A stretch of DNA of 30,129 nt from Ministeria vibrans ATCC 50519 (GCA_943704425.1 CALSCP010002587.1:1-30129), one strand, 5' to 3'; positions 11,940 through 24,300 are shown, counted from the stretch's first letter. Notes: generated by a model from the letters alone, not told the origin. Program-made: numbers and translations.

Positions 11940-13013
11940 TTACACCTGGTCCTCTGTTTGCGTGGAATTCAGAGGCACGCGCACCACATGGAGCGTCTGG
12001 GGGACTGTCACATGAGAACACAACAGCTCAACCTCCCCATCAAACAGCGACGCATTGTCATCCGAGTAGTCTTCGTTGTCGTTCTCGTCCGCCTGCAACT
12101 CAACATACTCTCCCTCACCCTCCAACACCACATAGCCGTCGCCATCAATCAGTGCGTCGTCATCCCCCTCCAACTCCACATACTCATTCGCCTCCTCCTC
12201 TGCCTCATCCAACTCCACATATTCGTTGCAGTCCTCCTCTTGGTCGCCCTCTTCACTCCCTGTCTCTCCCGACGCCCCTGCCACACTGCTCGACGCGGTC
12301 GCAGCAACCGTCTCGGCGCGTGACCGACTCTCAATCGCTGTCGCATTCCAATCCACATCGACTCGCTGCCCCCCTCCAGTGCCTACCACAGTCAACGAAT
12401 GCGCTCGTTTCGCCCCTCCTCCTCCTCCTCCTCCTCCTCTGCTGTTCTCCTCACTCCCTCCAGCATCCCCCGCCACAATCGCAACTGCACCACGAACACT
12501 TTCCTTCTTCGTGCTGCTCTCCACCTTCCCACTTTCAATCCGCGACGACACGTTGCTCACAACAAAAATCCACTCGTCGCGCTCTCTCTCGTTGATCGCT
12601 TGCATCACAACACCGCTAAAATACACAAAATGATGAGCGCGAGTCAATTTTTTTTGATTCTGTTTATACCGTTTGATAATGGGAGTTTTAATCTCAAAGC
12701 AAAATCGACGGTCATCCTTGTCACAGGGACGCGCAGACGCACCTTTGAGTTGTAGCAAAACTCGCTTTGTCTAATATTATTCATGAATAAAAAAAGAAAG
12801 AGATAGAAAGGGGTGAGAAAGAACCGAACTCGAGAGAGAGAGAGAGTGTGTGTGTGTTTGAGTCCCGTTTTGTTTCCCCTCAATTATTTAACCTGTTGGC
12901 GCGTTTTGCACATAATTGTTCCTTTCTCAACCGACAAGTACATTCGCGTCCATTTCTTGCTTACTTTCCCAGAACTAAAACATTTCAAAAAATAATAAAT
13001 AAACAATAAGAAG

Positions 13014-13068
<55 letters not shown>

Positions 13069-13496
13069 TTATTATTATTATTATTAATACAATCAAGTGA
13101 TGGCGACTTAAAATTTGATTTACCTTAAAACATTGAGCCAGTCACACTTCTCCAGCAAAAAGCGACGCGGCGGAACATACTCACTGAAGGGGTCCTCGGG
13201 ATCCTAAGGCAACAACACACAATCGACAGTATTACATTCACAATACTATTCGGGATGTCGTCGTCTGACTGGGTCTGGATTATATCTGAGCTGATAATCG
13301 TCAATGAGATCGTCCGTTGTCTGTGATTGGCTTATGAGTGTGCGCTCTGCGTCGAGCCGAATCAACTGCAGCTCACACCGCATCGACATGACAAAAGGTG
13401 TGACAGTGCCGTCCACATACCCAATCCCATGTTCAAACATTCCAGTCTGTGTCGAAAAGAGTTGAAAATTGTATCATTAGAAAAACGTCTCTCTGT

Positions 13497-13540
<44 letters not shown>

Positions 13541-13758
13541 TCTCTCTGTCTTGTTTGTTTGCATCTCTCTCTCTCTCTCTTTCATTAAGTATTGTGCTTG
13601 CCTGTGCATTAAGAAACGACAGCAGTGGCTCCAGCAGTGCAGTGCGTTTGCGCTGTTGAATACGGTTCAGCCGTGAGCAGTACTCGAGTGAAGTCGAGTG
13701 GAACTTCTTTCGAGCCGCTGTAAGGAAAATCAAATAGTGATCACACACACACACACAC

Positions 13759-13794
<36 letters not shown>

Positions 13795-14610
13795 TAAATA
13801 GAGAGTGTCGGGGGTTCTTCTTACAATACAAATCGGCATTGGCTTCAAACCGCAACTTGTCGGTGAGCTTCTTCTTGCTCTGTTTGCTGAAGCGCTGAGT
13901 GGCCGCATTGTGCTCGACACTCGCCTCATGAAAGGCCATCTATCAAATAAAACAAAGAACACCGTTGCATGGGCTCCCTTCACCAGCATCAAACTGCTTG
14001 ACCGACTACCTTGGCTTTTTGAGTCTTTGCAAGTTCTTCTCGTTGAAATGTCGCCAAGGGCTGAATCTACAAAATGGTCTGAGTCTCACACACTCTCACT
14101 CTCAAAACAGCGCACACACCACGTACCACCAGCGAATTCACATGTGCAAGGGCTGCGTCAGTGCCCCCGTTGATCTCGCCAATCATGTCGCCTATTTTCT
14201 CGACGGTGGACGACACAAGCGCGTCAGGCGCACCAAAGCCGTGTCTGCAGCACACAGACGCGTTATGGGCGACTTCCGCACATCTCTCTGCGCTCCTTTA
14301 CCTCTTGTATGCTTTCAAATGGGCCACGAGACTCTTGGCAGCCTCAGCTTGTGCTTGTGCGGCCCGTTCAAACTGGCGACGAATCAACGGTTTTATCGTC
14401 TCTTCTCTCTGCCTCTACTGCTCCTACCTTTCGCAGGCGACTGAGCAGCACATCGACGTAGCCTCGTGTCGCATCGCAGTCTTGCTCGTGTAAGCTTTGG
14501 AGCTCACGTAACTATCAAAATTGTAAGTTATGTTGTTCTTGGAAGCAACGAGAAATGCCCACCTGAGGAGGGTCGTCCAGAGTCAATTGCAGATCAATAC
14601 TGGGCAGCAT
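11940..14610 (-). CDS. APPL-like BAR-PH endosomal adaptor without PTB domain, with YVxL tail
   Basis: Twelve exons read leftward: 14610-14563, 14511-14428, 14372-14302, 14244-14127, 14066-14010, 13939-13825, 13717-13602, 13446-13270, 13203-13124, 12974-12893, 12770-12670, 12615-11940; all joins keep frame, 574 residues. The N-terminus (MLPSIDLQLTLDDPPQ) resembles APPL1. The BAR domain follows with FSKQSKKK, KKFHSTSLEYCSRLNRIQ and RTALLEPLLSFLNAQ. After NPDPDPEDPF comes a PH domain: KKWTRMYLSV, CDKDDRRFCFEI, and INERERDEWIFVVSNVS, ending near residue 370. APPL proteins bind Rab5 on early endosomes and link receptors to signalling. Human APPL continues into a PTB domain; here the rest is a Gly/Ser linker and an acidic tail with tyrosines 482, 495, 511 and 520, each in YVEL or YVVL. 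The intron 13601-13447 is GC-AG. ACAP/GRAF BAR-PH modules are the alternative. Confidence 0.88.
12099..12221 (-). repeat. acidic YVxL motif array in the APPL-like tail
   Basis: Coding stretch for four tyrosine motifs: YVEL, YVEL, YVVL, YVEL, spaced 13, 16 and 9 residues apart in Asp/Glu-rich sequence. A fifth tyrosine (533) sits in EDYSDD. The first two copies also share similar DNA (around 12170-12191 and 12207-12230), consistent with local duplication. Acidic context with Leu or Val after Tyr suits tyrosine kinases and SH2 binding; this is inference. Confidence 0.75.
13014..13086 (+). repeat. (TTA)n microsatellite in APPL-like intron
   Basis: A long, almost perfect TTA repeat inside the intron 13123-12975. 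Confidence 0.95.
13499..13538 (+). repeat. (CA)n microsatellite in the GC-AG intron
   Basis: About 20 CA repeats, with a shorter CT repeat at 13565-13581, both inside the APPL-like intron 13601-13447. Confidence 0.95.
13742..13793 (+). repeat. compound (CA)n(CAA)n microsatellite
   Basis: About 9 CA units run directly into about 11 CAA units inside the APPL-like intron 13824-13718. Confidence 0.95.
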
Positions 14611-14728
14611 CTGGTTAACGCAACCGAGGCACCGACAATCGAGGTAAGAACTTATTTGACTAAATTGAGTAGTGACCCAGTGAATACCGATGATCACTTA
14701 TTGTCAATATAATTTATTTATTTCTTTC
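14611..14728. promoter_or_regulatory. 118-bp head-to-head promoter, APPL-like gene / huntingtin
   Basis: The start codons of the APPL-like gene (minus) and huntingtin (plus) face away from each other across 118 bp. The right half is AT-rich (TATAATTTATTTATTT at 14708-14723); ATGATC occurs at 14690-14695. A shared bidirectional promoter is likely but inferred from position only. Confidence 0.55.
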
Positions 14729-15303
14729 ATGAGTGAAAAACTCGTCAAGGCCTACGATACAATACATCTAGGCCCTTTAGTGGGCGCTTCAGTGGCTGCC
14801 GCTGAGGGAGCCAAGTAAGATACAAAACAAACATAATAATCATTATCTTGTTGAGAGAGAACAAGACACACACACACACACACACACACACACAACGCGG
14901 AAGTGTAGCGGGTTAGGGATGACAAGGGAAGCGGGAAAGATGAGGCGCATGCACTCACTCGCAGTCTCACAGACACACAAACACACACAAACACACACAA
15001 CCTCAACCAAATATCATCTTTCTCTTTCTCGTTTTAGGGCCCCACCGGCGAAAAAAGACCGCGTGGCCGCGTGCAAGACACTGGCAGACATGGTGTGCCA
15101 GCCGGCAGCGCGCCAAAACGACGATTTCTCCAAGAAACTGTCCATCAGTGTGGCGGGTCTGCTGCGCGGACACAACGACGCCGAAACAGACGTGCGCATG
15201 ATGGCCGAGGAGTGCCTCAACCGCGTCCTCAACGAGTTCCTGGCCACCCATGTCGTTCGTCTTGAAGGTGAATCGTCTCGTCGTCACACGAAATCGCTCA
15301 TCT

Positions 15304-15339
<36 letters not shown>

Positions 15340-18300
15340 AACTCTCTCTCTCTCTATCAGTCGAGTTATACAAAGAACTGAAGCGCACCGGCTCGCAAAG
15401 TCGCTCGTTGCGCGCTGCCATGACCAAGTTTGCTGAAATGGCTCATCTCATCAAGCCGGCCAAGTGCAAGGCATTCGCGCAGTCGCTTGTGGCGCCCCTC
15501 GTTCAGATTGTGCGGCGGGAGGAGGAGCCCATTCATGAGACACTGGCGCACTCCATTGATCGTATCCTGCGCGTCTTTGGCCTCTATCTCGCCGACGAGG
15601 CCGTCCACCAGCTCACCGACAGCTTCTTCCGGAATCTTAGCAACGGTTCGGCTCTCATCCGACGTACTGCAGCCGTCGGCGTCGTCAGCGTCTGCCGGCA
15701 TGTTCGCGCTGCCGACCTGCTTTGCGAGAGCGTCTTTCATCGTCTCTCGTTGCTCGCACGCAGTGCCCTTGCCGGACAGCCCGACCAATTACGATCGCCA
15801 CAGCAGCGCCAGTCTATCCCCGGTGGCGCTGGCCAGTCCCCAGGTGACGTGGACACGTCCACGCGCTGCTTGCATCTCCTGCAAGGGTCACTCTTGTGCT
15901 TTCGCTACATGGTTGCCATGTCGCGCGAGCGTCAGAGCTCGTGCGTGTTACGTCAGCGTACCGTGCGTGCCATGACCACCGAACTAGTTCACTCGCTGGC
16001 GCACGAAAACCACAACGTGGTCACGGCCAGCCTCGAGGCGCTCCAGGTGTTGCTTCGTCTGCTGCACAGTCGTGAACTGCACGTGTGGATTGGCACCGAT
16101 GATCAGTTGCAGTCGACGAGCAACAGCTTGTCTTCCACTCCTTCCTCGTCAACCGCCTCCGTGTTGTCGCATGTCGGTGTCGAGCGCATTGTTCGCTACC
16201 TGTGCGGCTTTCTCCATCACGCGGGGCCCAAGCGAGGTCCTCCACCCGCCGGAACCAAACGTGTGCGTGTCTCGGTCAAGGCCCTGGCGCTTGGCTGTCT
16301 TGCCTGGCTTGCTCGCTCCGACGCGCGCCGTCTCTTTTTCACCGAATCTATCACTCCCATGCCAGTGGGCACGCTCGCTGCACCGCCCGGCGCTGCCGAT
16401 GCTCTCCGACTTTGTCCCGCCTCGCTTGTTCTGCAGTACGCGAATGAGACAGATCCTCTCTTGCGGGGCACTTGTGCTTTTGCATGTGGTCACGCTGTGC
16501 GCGCCGCCATCGAACATCGCATTCTCAAGCAGAACCTCACACCGTACTATGGTGCGATCCTTGGTGCACTCGAAGACGAATCGTCAACCGCTCGTCGTCT
16601 CGCCATTGACGCCGTCCTCGTATGTCTGCCCGCACTTCAACAGAGCGGTCTCGTGGACAAAGTCGTCATGCTCTCGCGTGCCATCATGCGACGTGCCAAC
16701 GATCAGTACTGGCTCTGTCGTGCCGATGTGGTTGCTGCCGTTGCCGAAATCGACTACCGCATCGTGTCGCACTGGGAGTACGCTCGTCGCTTTCAGTCGG
16801 CCACTCAAGCGGCCAACGTCGACAACGACAACAACAACAACAACAACAACAACAACAGCAACAACACGGGCGACGACACTCGCTCGAGACAAACCAACGT
16901 GGTGGGCTGTCAACAAACAGACGAGTTGCAGGACAGCGCCGTGCGTTGTGTCGTACGAGCGCTGGTGGACGAAGATCCGCGTGTGCGTGAGCGCGCCGCC
17001 GTTGCCTGTGTACGCATTGTGCCGCGCACATTTTACGCGTCGGACTGGCCTTCGCAGGATCCAATCACAGTGCTTGCCGAGTGCATGGCTGCTCCACGAT
17101 TACGGCCGCAGTTTGCGCCCTTGTCGGTACCAGCCGATCGCAGTGTGTCCACCTCTCTAGTGGCCACTTTGGGTGGCGACGACCACGGTGCGGGTGGCTC
17201 GGGCGACGGCGATTTCTCGGGTAGTGGTGGCGCCAGTGGCGGTGGTGGTGGTGGCAGTGGAGCTGGCGGTGGTGGTGGCGGCATGTCGTCGTCCGGTGGT
17301 GGCGGTGGAACTGCGGCTCCCGATGATGGCAGCAGCGGAGGTGATGACGGTGACGACGTGCCTTGCACGGAAGACCTTCTGGATGCGAACCTCAGTCGAA
17401 TGCTGTCGCGTCTTGTGTCGCTCTTTCAGACGTCTCACTCTCACAGCGCCATTGGAGGGGCCCTTTCGGCACTGTTGCGCGTCGCCCGCTCGTTTAGCGT
17501 CCCCTCGCTGAGTGCCGTGCTCTCGAGCAGTCCCATTGGCAGTCTCACCGAACCTCTCAAGTGTCTCAGCGAGTGCGGTCGCCATATTATGCCACTATTG
17601 CTCGACCACATGGCAGTGGGCTGGGTGGCCCTCGACCTGGGTGTTCATGCCGAGGCCCTTCAGCTGTCTGCGTGCCTCCTGCGCAACGTCGGGACTATGC
17701 CAGACGCAGCCACCCAAACGAATATTGAGAGTTTGTGCGTGCACGCAATGCGTTTGCTTAACATCTGTGTTCACATTGTGTCCAACACCACGCCCAATGA
17801 CAAGGCAGCGACAGCCGCGGCTGCTGCTGCAGTCGCCGCAGCCGCTGCCTCTCCCTCTGTCTCGCAAAAGGAACCCCAGTCCCCGGCACCGGGGTCTCAA
17901 GCACCCATGTCACCGGGTGCCATGCCTGGCACTCCACAGGGCTCTGCTGCGTCGGCTGCTGCGGCTGCTGCCAACGCCGCCGCTGCCGCATCCGGTTCAG
18001 GGTTTGGGAGTGTCGCGCCTGGCGAACCCTACGGTGAGTTTGCTCATCTGCCCCATCTCATGCGACTGCATGACCAGCTTGCTGCCACCCATCACAATGC
18101 GCGCATGTCACTTGAACTTGGCGGTGAAAATCGCTTTCAGGCGCTCCTCGCAGCTGCTCTCGATGCCCTCTCGGTGGTCATCCAAGCGCACGGTCGCTCA
18201 TGTGTTACTTATGCCGAGGAGGCGCTCGGCTACTTGCGCCAGCTGGGCACGCACGACTCGCGCGGTGTTCTCCTGTGCATCACCGAGTTGTTGTGGGCGT

Positions 18301-21300
18301 TGTTTGGTAGCGATACGCAGCGCAAACGTCCAGTTCCTTCGGTGCACGCCTGGCGCCTCGAACGCTCGGCCGCGTCGGCCGAATCTGATTTGGGTGTCGA
18401 CGACCGTGCGGGTCCAGCCGATGGCTTTTACGAGCGCGTCATTGCACGACCACGACGTGTCTTGTCGCGTCTTTTGCACAGCCACGGCGACGAGACGGAC
18501 GTGTCCGCGTTGCTCGCCCACTCAGCATCGTCCGCTACTCCCTCGTCCGCCTCACTCACCTCATCCGCCGCAAGTACGGCCAGTTCTGCTAATACTGCCA
18601 CCTCGTTTGCAACAAGCTCTTCGCTCTCACGTGGACGGCTCGGAAGGCGTGCCTCGCGCAACACTGTGTTTGCCTCGGCGACGTATGGCAGTGCATTGAT
18701 GGGTGCGATTGCTGCCGAGGGACGACAGCGTGCTGCAAGTGCTGCGAGTGTGGCCAAAAAGTTGCCGCCCAAAGCGAGCATGCAGCACTTTGTGCGGCTC
18801 TTTGAGCCTCTGGTCATTCGCGCCATGAACAGCTACTGCAACACCAACTCTATTGAGATGCAACAGCTGACGCTTTTCCTCCTTTGCCAACTCATGGTGT
18901 TGCGTGTCAACTACTCGCTCCTCGACGGCGAAGCTATGTTTCTGTCGTTTCTCACGCGACAGCTTGAGGGTGTCTATGAAGGACGCATGCGCGACTCCGA
19001 GCGCCTATTACCCTTGCTCTTCCAGTTCTTCCTGCTGCTCGCACGTGAGAGTCAGGGCGCCTCGACCTCCTCGCCGGCGCCGAACGCCACCTCTGGGTCC
19101 AAGGCCACGATCACGCCCAATGCTGTTCTTGATCATGCGGCGCGTCTGCTCCAGAGCCACGACCTTGTTCTCGAGCGCTCCTTGCCCATGTTGCAGCCGC
19201 TCATTCAAGAGTACTTTGAGGTGAACCCGTTGACGTCGCCTGTGGCGCCGCCCAAGTGGCTCTCGACGGGTCGTCTCGTTGTGATGGAGGCACTTCTGCG
19301 CAACCTTGGCGAGAGCTCCAATGCGGTCGACATGCTCACGCGTATGCTCACGTTGGCCCAGCGCCAGTGTATTGTCACCAACGACCTGGGCGCCTATGCG
19401 GCCGACGACGAACGAGTACTCGCGCATGCTGCGGCACGCGACGCCTTCTCGCGTCTGGTGCGTCGTGCTGCCGAGCGTGTGTTGCCTCAGGCGTTGTCGT
19501 CGGAGATTCAAGGCAGCTGTGGCGTCCTTGGTGCACTGATGGACAGTCTGGGTGTCGCCTTGCATCCCGCGGTGGCACTCATCAAGTGTATTTTTGGCGT
19601 TGGCGAGAACTTTGTGACGGGCGAAGGCGCTGCCGACATTGCAGACGCACCCGAGGGCGACCGTTCGGCGCACCTTGAAGACTTTGACTACGACAGTGCC
19701 GTAGACGGTATCGAGACGAATCCGTTTGATTCAGATCCGATTCCCAGTGGCACGTCGACGCGTGGCGGTGGTGGTGCTTTGGCAGCGAGCGGTGGACGTC
19801 CTGGCAGCACTGCGGGGGGTGGCGGCCGTGGCCATGGGAGTGCGTCGGACACGCACAACGACTTGCACGAGTTGGATGTGGGGCGTTGGCTACCATCGGC
19901 AGTGGCCACCGTGCGTGCTCTTTGTCGTGTTGAAGATCCCATTGCTGGCGTGCTGCAGTGGGACAAGATGCAGCAAGGGGCCCTGTTGAGCGAACTGGGT
20001 ATTTTGCCAAGCGACGAGCCGATGAAGAAGCGCAAGGCGGCCGCCATCACCCTTGTGGCACGTCTTCTAGACCTTTGTCGCATGGCCCTCGAAGTGTGTG
20101 TGACGCAAGCGGGTGCGGCGTCGCGTCGCACGCGCCTCAACGAGACCTGTCAACTGCTTTGGCTCGTGTCGCTTTTGCTCAACGAACCACTCAACAATGA
20201 GGCCGCAGCAACCTTTGCGCGTCGCCTCAGCACCAACCAGGTGGCGGGCAGTTCGATCTCTGGCGACTTTGTGAGTGGCCGTTCGACCGCTAACACAGGT
20301 GCGTCGGCCCGGCGACGATTGGACCCCATATTTCAAGAAGAAGAAGAGAAAAACACGTCGATGGGTGCAAAGACTTCACCGAGTGTGTCAGGCGCGACAA
20401 CGACCACGACGAACACCGCCGCCACAGCAGCAACATCATTGCCAGCAAAGAAGGGACTTGAGCATCGCCAGATGCTCTCTGAGGTGCTCAAAGATCCGCT
20501 GCTGCAGGCCAAGACGGGCATGCCGTCCATTTTGTCTGCGGTCGAGTCACTCGTGACCCAGCTTGTCTCGGTTGATCCCGTCCTTGTGGTGCAATGGTAT
20601 CAACTGCGGGCGGGCTCGGGTCTGGCAACCGACACGTGGTGGGACTCGGTGTGCATGCGAGCGACGACATTTGACGCGGACCCCAACCAGTGTGTGACGC
20701 GACGTGCGGCGCTGCTGTTTCGTTGCGAACGTGCTGTCATTCAACACGCACGCGGCGACCAGATTGATCTGTATCGATGGGTGCCGGCGCTTGCAAACGA
20801 AATTGTCGTGCTCATGCCCGAACCACCATGTCGTCAACTGTGGAAGTTGGTGCGCCAGGACGCCGGCTTGGCCGCGGCCTGCCTCGAGGTGATGGGCGAT
20901 CCGCAGCGCTTTCGAACCAAGGCAGCGTCGGCCACCATGGTCATGCACCGTCTCAACTGCCTTGACAAGCTTCCAAGCTCGGCACGCCTTGCCTGTGTGC
21001 TCGTCGACGATGTGGTGGCCGTGTCGCGTACTGGTCGCCTTGCGCTACAGCGTGTTGCCGAGCGTACACTCCGTCGCGTTCTTCGTGCGCTTGTGGCTGC
21101 CGGTGAGCACGCGGGTGTCGAGCAGGCACAGCGGTTGTACCGTACCTACACGAATTCGTCGTCGCGGCCGCTCGTCATGAACACTTCGCTTTTGTCCGTA
21201 CTGCTGCAAACATCGGGCGACGACACGAGCGCGGCGACTCCAGTCACGCCGCTTGTTGACATATCTTCCGACGACGCGTCGACCACCCCAAGTGCTCCGG

Positions 21301-24300
21301 CGACGCCCGTCACCCCGACTGTTGGGGGGAACATTGAGTGTGCGCCTTGGCCCAATGGCAACCAGCGTTTGCACGGCTGGCACGTGTCGAATCTGCTGAA
21401 GCAGTGGTGCAGCGACCGACGCTGGGCGCGAGGCAGTGAGCTGGCTGCCGCGGCTGCATCGGCGACCAAGACGGTGACACGCGTGGCGGCGGCACGGTGT
21501 GCTCGCATGCTGCTGGAGCTCGACGAGACGTCATTGCAGCAAATTTTGCCGCACGCACGCATGGATGTGGTGCTGGCGAGTGTACGCTGCGGCCTCGAGG
21601 CGGCCGATGAGGCACGCATGAGTTTGCGAGCCATGGAGGAGGACGAGTGGAGCGACGCGACCGCCGCTTCGACCGAGGTGCACGTTCCTCTGCTCGATGT
21701 AGTCGCACGTGTGGTGGTCCAGCGCGCAACTGCCGAGCAGCAGAGCGCGATGGATGTGCACGAGGAGGCGGACCTTGTCGAGTCTATTGGTTTGCTGTAT
21801 GCGCGTGCCTCGCCCGACTGGTTTGGCATTGCCGAGTCGCAGCGGTTTGCGCCCGTCGAGTTTGTGTGTCGGGCACTTTCGCGAGCCGTTGTGTTTCTCC
21901 GGCAGGGGTTGTGGCAGCCACGTTATGTGCAAGTGGCGCTTCAGTCGATTGCGGGCGTGACGACACAGGCGGACATTGGACATTGGATGAAGGAGGCGAC
22001 CACGGGCAAGGCTGTGTTTCGCACCACGGTGCGTCATGTCTATGCGCTTTTTCAGTTATTGATGCGCGGTGCGGTTGCGGTGACACGCAAGCCTGGTTGT
22101 GAGCTGGCGATGCTTACACGCGAGTTGGGCCAGGTGTTGCACTCGCCGGCGCTCACGGGCGGTGCGACGGCACGTGAACTGGCGCTGGATGTGCGCCAGC
22201 CGGAGTTCATGCGAGAGGCACTGCGTCGCGCTGCGTTTCACATTGCGCGAGTGGACATTGACGAGGCGAACTTGCAGGCGATGGATAGTGTACAACCGTT
22301 GATGCAAATGGGCTTTGAGGAGCGCTCGGGCGACGACGACGAGGACGCAGCGAACGGCGGTCGCGATAAGAATCTCGAGCAACTAGGGGGTCTTGAGGCG
22401 GACGACTGCTACGAAGACGTGGACCGTCAGGCAGAGATGGCAGCTGCGTCCGCTTCCTCGTCGGCGACCGGCGGGAATCGGTCGCGCAACGTGTTCATTG
22501 CGGAATTTCTGGCGGACGCAGAGATTTTGCGAGACATTTTGGAGAACATGGGGCATCTGGGTTGGGTGGAGCGACGACAATTTGAGGAGAGCTGGGCGTC
22601 GTTGTTGAGTGTCTTGGGGAGCACAATGTCGTCCGAGAGCAACATGGGGGGCGATGAGAGCGAGACAGTGAGTGGGTCGCGCGAGGAGGACGCGCGTCTC
22701 GTGCTGCTGGGTGTGCGTGGAGTGACGGCCCTGCTGTTACGTAGCATGTGCGAGCCCATCATGGGCGATCCGCACCAAGGCTGTGTGCAGCATGTACCGC
22801 GACGCCACGATATGCACTTTCTCGAGGAGCAGCGCAATGGGAAGCGACTATTGCGCCCACGCGGATTGCTTGCAGAGGCGCTGAGTGGCGAGAGTCGCTA
22901 CTGCACTGGCTTTTCGTTCCAGACAATTGCCTCGGGCACGACGACGACGACGCGACTTGGTATCAGTGCCGGTGGTGCGGCGAGTGCCTTTCTCACGCGA
23001 TCCGGCTCGCGCTACCTGGGCCGCAACGTGGAACGTGTGACAGAAACGCGTTCGCGCTACGGCCAGGTAAGTGTACATCACTTGCGTGTGGCGTGTTCGG
23101 CGGACGGCGTTGGTGAGTTTGGCCTGATGGACAGCGGTGGTGGCGACTCAGAAGGGAAGCGCGGTGGACGAGACAGGGCGGGCACGTCGGGGTCGATGGT
23201 GGCGTCGGCACGCGTGGTGGTGGGACCTTTGGAGGCGCTGATTGAGGCGGCACGTGTTGAGGTGGCACCCTGTCTGCGGATTGTATTGGATCTGATGGAG
23301 AACCGACTGCGAGCGTCCGCGCCATTGGCGGCGCTGCACGCCACTTGCCGGTCGGTGCTGTTGCTGTCGGACTTGTTCTCGCGCGTTGCTCAGTGGGAGT
23401 GGCTACGCCGCGTGTTTGGCGAGCTGATTGCAACGCACGCCGTTGAAGATGTGATGGTACGACAGTATCTGATTGTGGGGCTGAGCAAGGCGACAGCCGT
23501 GCTAGGTAGTGACACGATGGGGCAGGGACCGCCATTGGGTGTGCTGCTGGAGAGTGCGATTGTAAGTGGGCGTCCGGCGCTGCAGTACGCCGCACTGCAC
23601 AGTGTGCTGATGCTTGCGGAGGGAACCATCTCGCACGTGGTGGTGACGTTGATTCCGCCCGTCATGGAGTTTTGTCTGGGAGTGCTACTGAGTGGCGCAG
23701 ACTATCCGATGGCGTTGCAGTTGGTAGCGGTTGCGGTGTGTGTGGAGCTGGGACGGCAGTTTCCGCAGGAGATGGGTGAGATGGACTACACGCGACGGGC
23801 CGTGATGGCGACGTTGGTGGTTGCGAGCAACGACGTGCACACGCCCCAGCCGGTGTTTGAGTCGGTCATGGTGGGTCTGGAGCAGTTGTTGCTCACCTTC
23901 ACGCTCTCTCGGTCGAATCGCGAGACTATTTCCACCCTAGGCGCAGACAAGGCGCGCTCAGGGAGGTTCAAACGGGCGCTATCGGCGCTGGGACTCACGC
24001 TAACGTGCATGTACACGCGTGCGCAAGAGAGCAAGCTGAACATTGACTTGTCGACGGGTGCCGACCCGACTGACCGGGCGGCAGTTATGGGCGACTCGCC
24101 GTCCTCCTCGCCTCACCCCCAGCAGCAACAGCTGCAAGAGACACCTCACTTGCACGTTATGGAGCGACTCAGCGCCCTCCTGGACAAGATCCGTCGCGGC
24201 AATGGCTACGAGGCGCGTCGGGTCAGTGGTGTTGTACCTCATTTGCTCGCCGACTTTTTCCCAACGCAGCAAATTGTTTCGACGGTCATGGGTGAGTTTC

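Noticed and set aside
11940-14610. ArfGAP (ACAP/ASAP) or RhoGAP (GRAF) protein
   Set aside because: The BAR-PH part could fit, but no GAP domain follows, and the start MLPSIDLQLTLDDPPQ, ALLEPLL and DEWIFVVSNVS fit APPL better.
14919-15037. Start of huntingtin at the ATG at 14919, in the same frame as the long exon
   Set aside because: This stretch contains CA repeats and ends in a TTTCTCGTTTTAG acceptor. An upstream exon (14729-14814) with a GTAAGA donor supplies the conserved N17 sequence in frame.
16072-17160. 362-codon plus-strand frame overlapping huntingtin in another phase
   Set aside because: Composition is Ser/Arg/Pro/Thr-rich as expected from an out-of-phase reading of the real gene, whose protein matches huntingtin throughout.
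19008-19673. 221-codon open frame on the minus strand inside huntingtin
   Set aside because: It is a shadow of the GC-rich coding strand. Many such frames lie opposite huntingtin, and none resembles a protein family.
23067-23159. Perfect donor GTAAGTG inside the huntingtin long exon, with a possible 93-nt intron
   Set aside because: No pyrimidine tract or convincing acceptor follows, the stretch is GC-rich like the coding sequence, and the frame stays open. It is left as exon, though cDNA could change this.
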